A stretch of DNA of 64,000 bases, from NCBI GenBank assembly GCA_019232625.1, contig JAFANP010000014.1, forward strand, positions 38,027-102,026, written 5' to 3'. The notes below the pieces were generated by a model. That model was given only the letters and a program-made list of their open reading frames with translations, was not told where the DNA came from and ran no database searches. Shown here piece by piece: positions 9,544-18,434 of the stretch (positions within the stretch are counted from its first letter, which is position 1; each line of letters starts with the position of its first letter). Source of the DNA: Alphaproteobacteria bacterium (GTDB taxonomy: Bacteria; Pseudomonadota; Alphaproteobacteria; Sphingomonadales; Sphingomonadaceae). Both the position numbers and the translations under genes were made by a program.

Positions 9544-10283
9544 CCGAGCCTCTCCATCACTTCGTCCGAGACCTCGTAATTGCCCCAGACGGTCTGGACG
9601 TCGTCGTCGTCCTCGAGCGCGTCGATCAGCTTCAGCAGCTGGCCCGCCTCGTCGCCGCCGAGCTCGACCGAGGTGGTCGGCCGCCAGGCCAGCTTGACGC
9701 TCTCCGCCTCGCCGAGCGCCGCCTCGAGCGCCCGGGCGACGGGATGGAGGCTGTCGATGGAGGTCCAGATCTGGTGGCCGTCCTCGTCCGATTCGACGTC
9801 GTCGGCGCCGGCCTCGATCGCCGCCTCCAGCACCTCGTCGGCGCTGCCCGCCGAAGCGGGATAGGCGATCTGCCCGAGCCGGTCGAAGCCGTGGCTGACC
9901 GAGCCGGAGGCGCCGAGATTGCCGCCGTTCTTGGAGAAGATGGTGCGCACGTTGGTCGCCGTGCGGTTGCGATTGTCGGTGAGCGCCTCGACGATCAGGG
10001 CCGTTCCGCCGGGGCCGAAACCCTCGTAGCGCAGCTCCTCGTAATTCTCGGCGTCGCCGCCGGAGGCCTTGTCGATCGCCCGCTGGATATTGTCCTTGGG
10101 CATGGACTGCGCCTTCGCCGCCGCCACGGCGGCGCGCAGGCGCGGGTTCATCTCGGGATCGGGCGTCCCCATCTTCGCCGCGACGGTAAGCTCGCGCGAG
10201 AGCTTGGAGAACATCGCCGAGCGCTTTTTGTCCTGCGCCCCCTTGCGATGCATGATGTTCTTGAACTTGCTGTGGCCGGCCAT
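9540..10283 (-). CDS. yebC: YebC/PmpR-family protein
   Basis: 247 aa. The hallmark N-terminus [18 protein letters not shown] and the segment [19 protein letters not shown] identify the TACO1/YebC family, which binds nucleic acid or ribosomes and affects translation of difficult peptides or transcription. The ATG at 10283 follows no long leader. It heads the yebC-hypothetical-ruvC-ruvA unit, the usual alphaproteobacterial context. Confidence 0.97.
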   Translation of the reverse strand: MAGHSKFKNIMHRKGAQDKKRSAMFSKLSRELTVAAKMGTPDPEMNPRLRAAVAAAKAQSMPKDNIQRAIDKASGGDAENYEELRYEGFGPGGTALIVEALTDNRNRTATNVRTIFSKNGGNLGASGSVSHGFDRLGQIAYPASAGSADEVLEAAIEAGADDVESDEDGHQIWTSIDSLHPVARALEAALGEAESVKLAWRPTTSVELGGDEAGQLLKLIDALEDDDDVQTVWGNYEVSDEVMERLG

Positions 10284-10323
10284 CGCCGTCGGTCGCCTTC
10301 CGGTCTGTTGGAATGGCCGCTCT

Positions 10324-11061
10324 CTAAGCGAGGGCGAGGGAGTCACGCAATGGCTGCGCCCGATCCGTCGCCGCGCGCCATGCCGCGACGGCGAGCGCGG
10401 CGCCGAGCACGAGCTGGACGGACGAGACGATGCCGTCGACGAGCGCCAGCCCGAGAAGGGAGGAGGGCTCGAGGCCCGGCAGCAGCGCCAGCCTCGTCGA
10501 AGCGGAATGAACGGCGCCGACCAGCGAGATGACCAGCGAGGCGAGGGCGAGCCCGCCATGACCGCCGGCCAGCCTGCGCCAGGCGCCGGTCGGGCCGAGG
10601 CCGCGATCGCCGACGGCGAGCGCCGCAAGCCAGGCGTCGAGCCGCACCAGGGCCATGCCGACGACGGTCATGACGAGCCATGCCACGATCCCGGCGGTGA
10701 TGCCGCGCGGGCCGCCGCCTCCGGCCTTCGCGCCGATACCGGTGGCAAGGGCCATCAGGGCCGCGCTTCCCAGCATGAACAGCAGGGTCCGCAGGAACGG
10801 CATGCCCACGCGCATCGGCGCCGGCACGTCCGCGAGCCTGCGCAGCACGGCATAGCCCACCCAGAAGACGAGCAGGACCCGCACCAGCGCGGAGAGGATG
10901 AAGGCGAGGCTATGTTTCGGATCCGGCCCGGCGGCCGCGAAGAAGTCGACCGCGTTCGTCCCGGTCGCGATCGCGGCGACGAGCAGCCACCACGGCGCCG
11001 GCAGGGCCTTGGCCCGCGCCGCCGTCTCCCTGACGAAATCCGTCGTCCCCCGCGCGCCCAT
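10324..11061 (-). CDS. Hypothetical multi-pass membrane protein
   Basis: 245 aa with about six hydrophobic helices ([90 protein letters not shown] and a C-terminal one). No catalytic or binding motif stands out and I recognise no family. The leader before yebC is only 40 bp, so the two may be cotranscribed. Confidence 0.75.
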   Translation of the reverse strand: MGARGTTDFVRETAARAKALPAPWWLLVAAIATGTNAVDFFAAAGPDPKHSLAFILSALVRVLLVFWVGYAVLRRLADVPAPMRVGMPFLRTLLFMLGSAALMALATGIGAKAGGGGPRGITAGIVAWLVMTVVGMALVRLDAWLAALAVGDRGLGPTGAWRRLAGGHGGLALASLVISLVGAVHSASTRLALLPGLEPSSLLGLALVDGIVSSVQLVLGAALAVAAWRAATDRAQPLRDSLALA

Positions 11062-11123
11062 CGCATCCTCCCCGCCCCGCCGAACCTAGCCGCGGGCGCG
11101 GGAAGCGCAATCGAGGATCGTCT

Positions 11124-11366
11124 CTATTCGAGGCCGAGCGCGGCCCTGTACGTCTCGAGCAGCGCGTCCGCTTCCTGGCGGACGTGAGTCTCCATCTTCC
11201 GCAGGCGGACGATCGTCCTCATCGTCTTGGTGTCGTAGCCGCGCGCCTTCGCCTCGCCGTAGACGTCCTTCACATCGTCGGCGATCGCCTTCTTCTCCTC
11301 CTCGAGCCGCTCGATCCGCTCGATCAGCAGCCGAAGTTCGTCCGCCGCGATGTTGCCTTCCGCCAT
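11124..11366 (-). CDS. gapR: GapR-type DNA-binding protein (DUF2312)
   Basis: 80 aa, starting [20 protein letters not shown]. The DUF2312 signature is clear: [29 protein letters not shown] followed in sequence by IVRLRKM. In Caulobacter this coiled-coil protein clamps overtwisted AT-rich DNA ahead of replication forks. The ATG at 11366 is preferred to a longer version that would run into the divergent pyk region. It is divergent from pyk with a gap of about 60 bp. Confidence 0.9.
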   Translation of the reverse strand: MAEGNIAADELRLLIERIERLEEEKKAIADDVKDVYGEAKARGYDTKTMRTIVRLRKMETHVRQEADALLETYRAALGLE

Positions 11367-11428
11367 TTGTCCGTCTTTCGGTGTTTCGGGTTGAGCCGCG
11401 GCCTTAAGGGCGGCTATGCGACCCGGCA

Positions 11429-12919
11429 ATGCCGCATTCGGAAACGACCCCCAGCAAGTTCGTCCCGCGCACGCGCAAGGTGAGGATTCTCGCCACCCTC
11501 GGCCCGGCCAGCAACACGCCCGAGATGATCCGCAGGCTCGCCGAGGCGGGGGCCGACGCCTTCCGGATCAACATGAGCCACGGCACCCACGAGGATCATG
11601 CCCGCGCCATCGAGATCATCCGGGGCCTCGAGAAGGAGCTTGACCGGCCCACGACCATCCTTGCCGACCTCCAGGGCCCGAAGCTTCGGGTCGGCCAGTT
11701 CGACGGCGGCGGGGCGATGCTGGAGAAGGGCCAGCGATTCGTCTTCGACCGCAGCAGGGAGGGTGGAGACTCCCACCGCGTCAACCTGCCCCACAAGGAG
11801 ATTTTCGGCGGCGTCGAGGAGGGAACGCGGCTTCTCATCGACGACGGCAAGCTCGTCCAGCGGGTGATCAGCGCCACGGCCGACCGGATCGAGACCGTCG
11901 TCGAGGTCGGTGGGCGAATCTCCAACAACAAGGGCGTCAACGTCCCCGACGTGGTGCTGCCGCTCGCCGCGCTCACCGACAAGGACCGGACCGACCTCGC
12001 CTTCGCGCTCGACCACCATGTCGACTGGATCGCCCTCTCCTTCGTCCAGCGGCCCGAGGACGTCGCCGAGGCGAAGAGGCTGATCGGCGGCCGCGCCTCG
12101 CTGCTCGCCAAGATCGAGAAGCCGGCCGCGGTGGACCGGCTGGACGGCATCCTCGAGCTCGCCGACGCGGTGATGGTGGCGCGCGGCGATCTCGGCGTCG
12201 AGCTGCCGCCGCAGGACGTGCCGCCGCTCCAGAAGATGATCGTCGAGGCGGCGCGGCGCGTCGGCCGTCCGGTCGTGGTCGCGACCCAGATGCTCGAATC
12301 GATGATCGAGGCGCCGACGCCGACCCGTGCCGAGGTCTCCGACGTCGCCACCGCCGTCTACGACGGCGCCGACGCGGTGATGCTCTCGGCGGAAAGCGCG
12401 TCGGGCAAATATCCCTGCGAGGCGGTGACGATGATGAACAGCATCGCCACCAGCGTCGAGCACGATCCCAGCCACGCCGAGCGCGTCCACTTCACCCGCA
12501 CCCTGCCCGAGGGCACGACCGCCGATGCGATCGCGCAGGCGGCGAACACGATGGTGGGGACGGTCGGCGCCAAGGCGATCGTCTGCTTCACCTCCTCCGG
12601 CTCCACGGCGCGGCGGCTGTCGCGCGAGCGCCCGGGCGTCCCCCTGCTCGTGCTGACGCCGTCGGTGAAGACCGCCCGCCGGCTCGGCATATTGTGGGGC
12701 GCGCATGCGGTGCGGACGCGGGACATCGAGAATTTCGAGGAGATGATCGCCAAGGCGAAGCGCATGGCGCTGCGCCACGGAGTCGCCAGGGGCGGCGACC
12801 GGATCGTCATCACCGCCGGCGTGCCGTTCGGTACTCCCGGGTCGACCAACGTCATCCACATCGTCCGCCTCGTCGGCGACGAGCTGGAGCGGCACCGGAG
12901 GTCGGAGGAAGGCCGGTAA
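11429..12919 (+). CDS. pyk: Pyruvate kinase
   Basis: 496 aa. Converts phosphoenolpyruvate and ADP to pyruvate and ATP in the last step of lower glycolysis. Visible signatures are [30 protein letters not shown], the [15 protein letters not shown] lysine region, [12 protein letters not shown] and ATQMLESM. Length fits the single-domain-set bacterial enzyme without a PEP-utiliser extension. Divergent from gapR. Confidence 0.97.
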   Translation: MPHSETTPSKFVPRTRKVRILATLGPASNTPEMIRRLAEAGADAFRINMSHGTHEDHARAIEIIRGLEKELDRPTTILADLQGPKLRVGQFDGGGAMLEKGQRFVFDRSREGGDSHRVNLPHKEIFGGVEEGTRLLIDDGKLVQRVISATADRIETVVEVGGRISNNKGVNVPDVVLPLAALTDKDRTDLAFALDHHVDWIALSFVQRPEDVAEAKRLIGGRASLLAKIEKPAAVDRLDGILELADAVMVARGDLGVELPPQDVPPLQKMIVEAARRVGRPVVVATQMLESMIEAPTPTRAEVSDVATAVYDGADAVMLSAESASGKYPCEAVTMMNSIATSVEHDPSHAERVHFTRTLPEGTTADAIAQAANTMVGTVGAKAIVCFTSSGSTARRLSRERPGVPLLVLTPSVKTARRLGILWGAHAVRTRDIENFEEMIAKAKRMALRHGVARGGDRIVITAGVPFGTPGSTNVIHIVRLVGDELERHRRSEEGR

Positions 12920-12933
12920 GCCCGCCGGCTCGC

Positions 12934-13824
12934 TCAGGAAGGCGAGGAGCCCTCCATCAGCGCCGGCACCTCGTCGAGCAGCTCGCGCGCCAGGAAGCCG
13001 ATCCGGCCGACCCGCTTCGCCAGCGTCCGCCCCGCCTCGCCGTGCAGGTAGACGCCCCACAAGGCCGCCGTCAGCGGGTCGGCGCCGCGGGCGGCGAGGC
13101 CGCCGACCAGGCCGGCCAGCGTATCGCCGGACCCCGACGTGGCGAGGCCGACGCCGCCGCCCTCGAACCGGAAGGCGCGGCCGTCCGGATGGGCGATGAA
13201 GCTGTACTGGCCCTTCACAAGCGCGACGACGTCGTAGCGCTCCGCGGCGGCGCGGGCCGCGGCGAGCGGGTCCGCCTCCACCTCCTCGGCCTCGCATTCG
13301 AGCAGCCGCGCCATCTCGCGGGAATGGGGAAGGACGATGGCGCCGCCGCCCCAGGCGCGCAGCGCCTCCGCCCGCGGCGCAAGCGAGCCGAGCACCGCCG
13401 CGTCGAGCACGAGCGGCATGCCCGCCCCGCAGGCGAACAGAGCGTCGAGCAGCGCGTCGAGCGGCGGCCCGTGCTGAAGCCCGCAGCCGATCGTCACCGC
13501 CTGAACGCCCTCGACCAGCTTCAGCAGCCGAGCGATCCCGGCGGGCGCGAAGCAGCCTTCCTCCGTCTCCGCGAAGCCGACCACGCGCGCCTCCGGCACC
13601 GCGACCGAGAGCGGCACCGCCGCGCTCTCGGCGGTCGCGATCTGCAGCTTGCCGGCGCCGGCGCGCAGGGCGCCGACTCCGGCCAGCAAGGCGGCGCCGG
13701 CCAGCTCACGGCTTCCGGCGACGACGAGCAGGCGGCCCCGCTCCTCCTTGTCGCTGTCGTCGGGGTGGCAGGGGAGCGGGAAGTCCCCCAGGCGCTCGCG
13801 GTCGAGAGTGAGTGGAGGGCTCAC
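12934..13824 (-). CDS. nnrD: ADP-dependent NAD(P)H-hydrate dehydratase
   Basis: 296 aa of the ribokinase-like CARKD family that repairs hydrated NAD(P)H. The glycine-rich start GRLLVVAGSRELAGAALLAG, the GAGKLQIAT strand, LPHSREMARLL and the nucleotide-site motif SGSGDTLAGLVGGLAARG are all present. The N-terminal epimerase half found in many fused proteins is absent. It overlaps the upstream phosphatase gene by 4 bp, so they are translationally coupled. Confidence 0.93.
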   Translation of the reverse strand: MSPPLTLDRERLGDFPLPCHPDDSDKEERGRLLVVAGSRELAGAALLAGVGALRAGAGKLQIATAESAAVPLSVAVPEARVVGFAETEEGCFAPAGIARLLKLVEGVQAVTIGCGLQHGPPLDALLDALFACGAGMPLVLDAAVLGSLAPRAEALRAWGGGAIVLPHSREMARLLECEAEEVEADPLAAARAAAERYDVVALVKGQYSFIAHPDGRAFRFEGGGVGLATSGSGDTLAGLVGGLAARGADPLTAALWGVYLHGEAGRTLAKRVGRIGFLARELLDEVPALMEGSSPS

Positions 13825-14585
13825 CGGGCGGCGACCATCGCGTCCGGCGCAGAGGTCACCGGCGCGTCCTCCTCGACCAAGGGCGCCGCGAAATTGTACC
13901 GCGCGAGGGCGGGGACGCAGGCCTTGGAGTCGTCCGGCTCGAAATCATATTCGCACACGCCGCAATTCACGACGTCGCCTTGCTTGTCGATGGCGAGGAT
14001 CTGAGCCTCGTCCATCTCCTCGAGTATGTAGCGCAGGCACAGCACCACGACCTGGTGGCAGACGATCAGCACCCGCCGGTCGGCATGATGGAGGCTGACC
14101 GTGTCGAGCGCGCTGCGCAGGCGCAGGATGACGTCCGCCCAGCTCTCGCCCCCCGGCGGCCGGTGGTAGAATTTGCCGAGCAGGCTGCGCTGCTCCGCCT
14201 GCTCGGGATATTTCGCACGAACACCCGCGGTGGTGAGCCGGTCCCAGAGGCCGAACTCCCGCTCGCGCAGCCGCTCGTCGACGATCGGCTGCCTCGCCTG
14301 CTCGGTGACGCCGCCCGCCTCGCAGACCGCCTTCGCAGTCTGGCGGGCGCGTATGTAGGGCGAGACGAGCACGACCTCCGGCCGCTCCGTCTCGGGCATG
14401 GATGCGAACCAGCGGCCGAGCGCCTCGGCCTGGCGCTGGCCGAGATCGCTCAGCGGCACGTCGACGTCGCGCATTGCGATGTCGATCGTTCCGAGCCCCG
14501 CCGCATCGGCGGCGTCGCGGGCGACGTTCCCCGCGCTCTGCCCATGGCGCACGATCCACAGCTTGGCCGGCCATCTTTGTCTCAT
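13821..14585 (-). CDS. Histidine phosphatase (phosphoglycerate mutase-like)
   Basis: About 254 aa. The catalytic WIVRHGQSAGN is near the N-terminus, with a conserved Arg in YIRARQTA and the second His in LIVCHQVVVL. The absence of GpmA-type insertions points to a general phosphatase (PhoE/SixA-like) rather than the glycolytic mutase, which is encoded at 21367. The start at 14585 (MRQRWPAKLW) is chosen by similarity of spacing to the RHG box; no good ribosome site is visible, so a TTG start at 14612 cannot be excluded. Confidence 0.85.
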   Translation of the reverse strand: MRQRWPAKLWIVRHGQSAGNVARDAADAAGLGTIDIAMRDVDVPLSDLGQRQAEALGRWFASMPETERPEVVLVSPYIRARQTAKAVCEAGGVTEQARQPIVDERLREREFGLWDRLTTAGVRAKYPEQAEQRSLLGKFYHRPPGGESWADVILRLRSALDTVSLHHADRRVLIVCHQVVVLCLRYILEEMDEAQILAIDKQGDVVNCGVCEYDFEPDDSKACVPALARYNFAAPLVEEDAPVTSAPDAMVAAR

Positions 14586-14622
14586 CGGGGGGAGAAAGCG
14601 CGAAACGCGCAACGGTTGCCGC

Positions 14623-16347
14623 TCAAGGCTCCGGCGGCTTTTCGTCGGCGGGGTCAGCGGGGGCCCCGGCGCGGTGACGCTCGTTGCGCAGCCTCGCCAC
14701 CATCAGCCAGACGGCATAGGCCGACAGAAGGCCGGTGACGGCCATGCTGGCGAGGTGGAACGCCTCGCGACGATCGATGCCGTCATCCAAACGGACGTCG
14801 AATATGTGCCAGAGAACGGAGCTCACGTAGTAGGACAGGAAAGCCATAGCGATGAAGGAGGCCTCGTGGAGCAGGCTGCGCTGCTTCTCCGAGACGCTCA
14901 CCTGGCTTCCGGCCGAATTCTTGAGTGCTTCCGCGGCGCGGTGCAGCTTTTTGAGCACTCCGGCGACGTTCTTCTGGTAGTCGCTGATCTCGGTGGCGAG
15001 GCTGAACGTGGTCAGCAGGCTCAGCCGGCGCATGAGGGCGTCGTAGCGCGTGCCGACCCGATCGATCCTCGCGAACAGCTGGTACACGTAGCGGGCCACG
15101 AAATCGTCGTATGTCTGCCAGTTCTCGAGCCGCAGGCTACGCAGGTGTGGCACCGTGCGCTTGAACTCGCCGGCATAGTAACGCGACTGCTCGATCCGGT
15201 AGAGTACACCCGTCTCGTTCGGATTCGCGCGCAGGTCGTTCAGCCGCGTAAGCAGATCCGGCAGTTGCCCGATACGGGCGGAGGGACCCAGTCCGAACAC
15301 TTCGTCGACCCTGCGTCCGAGCTCGCGCAGCTCGCGGCTTACCCGCTTCAGGTCATTCTGCTCGCCATTGTCGTAATCGAGCAGCGCGGCATGGCGGAAC
15401 TCCCCGAGCACGTGGAGCCGGCGGACCAGCCGGCCGACCTGGCTCGCCGAGCAGTCGCCGAACAGGAGCATGTGACGTACGGGCTCGATCGCGACGCCGG
15501 GGCTGCGCTTTCCGAGCTCGGCGACGTAGAGCGCCGCTCCGCCCAGCATCCCGCAGCAGACGGGCTCCCCGGAAAGCGGCGATTGTCCGGCCTCGTCTAG
15601 CCGTCCGGTGGCGATGCGGAGCAGTTCGGCATGCTCGTCGACGAACCGCCGCAGCTCCGGCCGTAGCGCCGGGCGGGCAATGCGCGCCGTCCGCGGCGTC
15701 GCAGCCGCTTCGCACACAGGCAGAACGACCCCCCGGAAGTCGGTCAGCGGTATTCCGGGCTGCTCGCTCTCGCCCTCGAACCAACGTTGCGCCGTCACCG
15801 CCGCATCGATGGGCGAATTGAGGGACCAGAGGCGGTTGTAAAGCCCGTCCAGGGCCGCCTCGACCCGTTGGGCCGGCCCTGCTCCGCTGCCATCGCCCGG
15901 AGCGAGAAGTCCGGTCATGAGCGGGTAGATGTCAGTTGCGCCGGCGCCGATCCGGTCGACTATGTAGGTGATGCTGCAGATTTCGGTGTAAACGTCGAGC
16001 CGGGCGCGGATCCTGAACGGCTTGTGGCGCTGCGGGGTGATCTCGACGACGGCAGTCCGTTCCAGCGTGAACCGGAGCGGATGCTCGAAGACCTCGCTCG
16101 TCGGCTGAATGAAATTGACCTTGGGCGGGGTGCCCGCGGCATAAGCCGAGCGCAGTTCGTTGACGTGGCCAGCAAAGACCTTGCAGAGGGTTTCCCACCT
16201 TTCGTCACGCTCGGGCTTGCTGGGTCCCAGACGCGGGTTCTTGTGGATCGACATTCTGAAAGTGACGTGTCGCGTCAATGCTGGCGGCACGATGTCTATC
16301 GCCGGCCTTTGACTGCTGAAGTCGGTAATACCGACCCGTAGCGCCAT
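14623..16347 (-). CDS. Hypothetical protein with C-terminal membrane hairpin
   Basis: 574 aa, unrecognised. A long soluble part contains VVEITPQRHKPF and RARLDVYTEIC strands that suggest a beta-rich N-terminal domain, then a mostly helical region. Near the C-terminus a coiled-coil-like stretch (SDYQKNVAGVLKKLHRAAEAL) precedes two membrane helices (FIAMAFLSYYVSSVLW and MAVTGLLSAYAVWLMVA). This order recalls DUF3422- or CorA-like architectures, but the match is only in layout. GGGGACGAGGG precedes the ATG. Codon choice looks a little less GC-biased than neighbours by eye, and it sits between a housekeeping phosphatase and a repeat-bordered HAD gene, so it may be an acquired gene. Confidence 0.75.
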   Translation of the reverse strand: MALRVGITDFSSQRPAIDIVPPALTRHVTFRMSIHKNPRLGPSKPERDERWETLCKVFAGHVNELRSAYAAGTPPKVNFIQPTSEVFEHPLRFTLERTAVVEITPQRHKPFRIRARLDVYTEICSITYIVDRIGAGATDIYPLMTGLLAPGDGSGAGPAQRVEAALDGLYNRLWSLNSPIDAAVTAQRWFEGESEQPGIPLTDFRGVVLPVCEAAATPRTARIARPALRPELRRFVDEHAELLRIATGRLDEAGQSPLSGEPVCCGMLGGAALYVAELGKRSPGVAIEPVRHMLLFGDCSASQVGRLVRRLHVLGEFRHAALLDYDNGEQNDLKRVSRELRELGRRVDEVFGLGPSARIGQLPDLLTRLNDLRANPNETGVLYRIEQSRYYAGEFKRTVPHLRSLRLENWQTYDDFVARYVYQLFARIDRVGTRYDALMRRLSLLTTFSLATEISDYQKNVAGVLKKLHRAAEALKNSAGSQVSVSEKQRSLLHEASFIAMAFLSYYVSSVLWHIFDVRLDDGIDRREAFHLASMAVTGLLSAYAVWLMVARLRNERHRAGAPADPADEKPPEP

Positions 16348-16465
16348 CCCTCGTCCCCTGCTGCGAAAACGGCACAGGAACGGTTTGATCAGCGCTGTCC
16401 GCCGGCGCAAGGGAAAAGCATTCGCCCAAGCGTACGAAAACTGGCGACACTGATCTTTTACTCTG

Positions 16466-16505
16466 GGCAGCTCAGAGCAATCTTCTGCTCTGGCGGCTCA
16501 GAGCA
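16466..16505. repeat. Direct repeat enclosing a hairpin at the HAD gene end
   Basis: GGCAGCTCAGAGCA (16466-16479) recurs as GGCGGCTCAGAGCA (16492-16505), the second copy covering the stop codon of the HAD gene. Between and overlapping them CAGAGCA-N6-TGCTCTG forms a 7-bp stem (16473-16492). This could be a duplication scar from insertion of the neighbouring 574-aa gene, or a transcription terminator without a T-run. Confidence 0.5.
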
Positions 16506-17124
16506 GTCCGTCTTCGACCAGCCTTCGACGCAGGTCCTCCGCCCCGGTGAACAGGTGGGCGTGCATCCCCACCGCCCGCGCGCCCTCGACGTTGATGGCG
16601 CGGTCGTCGACGAACAGGGCGTCGCGCGGCTTCAGGCCGAAGCGGTCGAGCGCCCGATAGTAGAGGGCGGGGTCGGGCTTGAGCAGCTTCTCCTCGCCCG
16701 AGACGACGATGTCGCGGAAGCGCCGGAAGAAGGCGTCCTCCTTGGCCCGGAACGGCTTCCAGAAGTCGGCGGAGAAGTTGGTTATGGCGAAGAGCGGAAC
16801 GCCGCGCGCGTCCAGCGCCTCGACGAGCGCGTGCATGCCGGGGACGGGATCGCTGATCGTCTCGCCGAACCGCTCGCCCCAGGCCGATATGTAGGCGGCA
16901 TAATCCGGGAATTTCTCGCTGAGCTCGGCCGCCGCCTCGCCGAAGGGACGGCCGCCGTCGAGGCTGTCGTGCCAGCCCCACAGGTCGATGTCGTCGATGA
17001 AGCGCAGCCGCGCCTCGTCCTCGGGTATCTGGCGGGCGAGGAAGCTCTCCGGGTCCCAGCCGTAGAGCACGTTGCCGACGTCGAAGACGACGGCGGTCGG
17101 CGTTTCGGGACGAGTCTTCGCCAA
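16498..17124 (-). CDS. HAD-superfamily hydrolase (subfamily IA)
   Basis: 208 aa. Motif I VVFDVGNVLYGWDP, motif II FAITNFSAD, the Lys in LLKPDPALYYRAL and motif IV ALFVDDRAINVEGA are in order; the cap insert is the small helical type of YihX-like sugar-phosphate phosphatases. Only a TTG at 17124 gives a full N-terminus; this TTG and its AGGGG ribosome site lie inside a repeat arm shared with 21232-21338. The substrate is unknown. Confidence 0.88.
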   Translation of the reverse strand: MAKTRPETPTAVVFDVGNVLYGWDPESFLARQIPEDEARLRFIDDIDLWGWHDSLDGGRPFGEAAAELSEKFPDYAAYISAWGERFGETISDPVPGMHALVEALDARGVPLFAITNFSADFWKPFRAKEDAFFRRFRDIVVSGEEKLLKPDPALYYRALDRFGLKPRDALFVDDRAINVEGARAVGMHAHLFTGAEDLRRRLVEDGLL

Positions 17125-17220
17125 GCTCAGCCCCTGATCAGCACGAGCGGAAGAGCAGCCTCAACCGCTCATCCTGAGGAGCCGTTGAGCCAAGTCGGAA
17201 CCGGCGTCTCGAAGGACAAC
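17105..17220. repeat. Interspersed palindromic repeat, rearranged copy
   Basis: The stretch TTCGCCAAGCTCAGCCCCTG (17117-17136) and flanks match the right arm of the 21232-21338 element, and CGCTCATCCTGAGGAGCC with GGCGTCTCGAAGGAC (17166-17217) matches its left arm. Here the order is right arm then left arm. The first part forms the start region of the HAD gene. Confidence 0.65.
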
Positions 17221-17231
17221 CGAAAAGGAGA

Positions 17232-17357
17232 TCAGCCCTGGCGCGCCTTGAAGCGGCGGTTGGTCTTGTTGATGACGTAGGTGCGGCCCCGGCGGCGGAT
17301 CACGCGGCAGTCGCGGTGGCGCGACTTCAGGGATTTGAGCGAGTTGCGGATCTTCAT
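17232..17357 (-). CDS. rpmJ: 50S ribosomal protein L36
   Basis: 41 aa: [20 protein letters not shown] begins the protein and it ends NRRFKARQG. This is the zinc-independent form of L36, with one Cys rather than the four-residue zinc site, which is usual for alphaproteobacteria. The gene is monocistronic between the HAD gene and the hydroxylase gene. Confidence 0.95.
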   Translation of the reverse strand: MKIRNSLKSLKSRHRDCRVIRRRGRTYVINKTNRRFKARQG

Positions 17358-17450
17358 GGCTCGGGACGCCTGCCTGTCTCTTCGAAATATCTGCTGGAAA
17401 AGCGAGGCGCTCCCCTAGTCGGGCACGTTCGCCAAGTCAAGCAGGCGCCC

Positions 17451-18434
17451 TCAGCCGCCGAAGCCGTCTATGGCCTCGAAGAGCGTCGAGACGCCCGCCC
17501 GCTCCGCCTCGCTCAGCTCCGGCTTCCAGATGTCGAACAGGAGGATGACTCGCAAGGCGTCGGAGGGGTTGCGGGCCTCGTGCTCGAAGCTGTCGTCGAA
17601 GATCAGCAGCTTGCCCTCCTCCCATGCCCGCACCTCGTTGCCCGCGCGCAGCCAGCAGCCGGGCGGCACGACGAGGGGGAGGTGGCAGATCAGGCGGCTG
17701 TTGAGCATGCCGGTATGCGGCGGGATATGCGCCCCGGGCCGGAGCAGCGAGAAGAGCACGGACGGCGTGCGGGCGCCGATCCGGGTCATCGGCACTTTCG
17801 ACAGCGCCTCGACGGTGCGCGGGCAGCGCGCCGCATTCTCCTCGACGAGGGCGCCGTCCCTCCAGAGGTAGAAGGCACCCCAGCTGGGATCGCCGAGCAT
17901 GCCGTGGAAGTCCTGCGTCGGCCGGTTCCGCTCCGCCTCGACATAGGGCTGGAAGGCGGCCTCGTCGCCGACCAGCGCCTGCAGCTCGGCGCGGATCGCG
18001 GCCGTCTCCGACTCCAGCCGGGGAGCCCAGGGGAATTCCTCCCGCGCGTAGAAAGGCCGCTGCGGCAGGCCGGGGAAGTAGAAGGCGCTCGGCTGCTGGA
18101 GCTGGACCGCCTTGCGCCCGAGGAGGATGTCGACCGCTTCCGTGAAGCGGGGGCCCGCCTCGGTCCGCGCCAGCACCCGCTCGAGATGCGCCTCATACTC
18201 CTCCGCCGCCTGCCGCAGGAACCGCTGCGCCCTCTCCAGCGGCGGTCGGAACTCGCTCGGAAGCTGCCCCGCCTCTTGGGCCGCCTTCAGGGCCGCCTGG
18301 TAGAAGCTCGCCGCCGCGCGCCGCTCCCCGCGCCGCTCGTGACTCTCCGCCTCGGCGAGGAGCCGGCCGACATGGGCTTGGACAGGGTCAGGAATCCCGC
18401 CGCTCCGCCAGCTTGCGCTCCCAGGCCAAAGCAT
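17451..18434 (-). CDS. TPR plus aspartyl/asparaginyl beta-hydroxylase domain protein
   Basis: Up to 327 aa. The N-terminal third is helical and TPR-like (HERRGERRAAASFYQAALKA). The C-terminal domain has the LpxO/AspH Fe(II)/2-oxoglutarate fold with HIPPHTGMLNSRLICHLPL, FDDSFEHEARN and RVILLFDIWKP, where the His residues and the Arg are the expected metal and 2-OG ligands. It probably hydroxylates a protein or lipid substrate. The start is uncertain: ATG 18434 lies 47 bp inside galE and has no ribosome site. A start nearer the galE stop, even at an unusual ATT with GGAG upstream, would keep all domains. Confidence 0.85.
   Translation of the reverse strand: MLWPGSASWRSGGIPDPVQAHVGRLLAEAESHERRGERRAAASFYQAALKAAQEAGQLPSEFRPPLERAQRFLRQAAEEYEAHLERVLARTEAGPRFTEAVDILLGRKAVQLQQPSAFYFPGLPQRPFYAREEFPWAPRLESETAAIRAELQALVGDEAAFQPYVEAERNRPTQDFHGMLGDPSWGAFYLWRDGALVEENAARCPRTVEALSKVPMTRIGARTPSVLFSLLRPGAHIPPHTGMLNSRLICHLPLVVPPGCWLRAGNEVRAWEEGKLLIFDDSFEHEARNPSDALRVILLFDIWKPELSEAERAGVSTLFEAIDGFGG

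Noticed and set aside
8392..9579. 395-codon plus-strand frame opposite ruvA, ruvC and the secreted protein gene
   Set aside because: It is the exact complement phase of the secreted protein frame and of ruvC; only the minus-strand reading has a signal peptide and cysteine motifs.
17232..17357. L36 with only one Cys as evidence of zinc-starvation paralogue
   Set aside because: The zinc-free short form is usual in alphaproteobacteria, so it is not a signal of a special regulon. The same applies to L33 at 54547.
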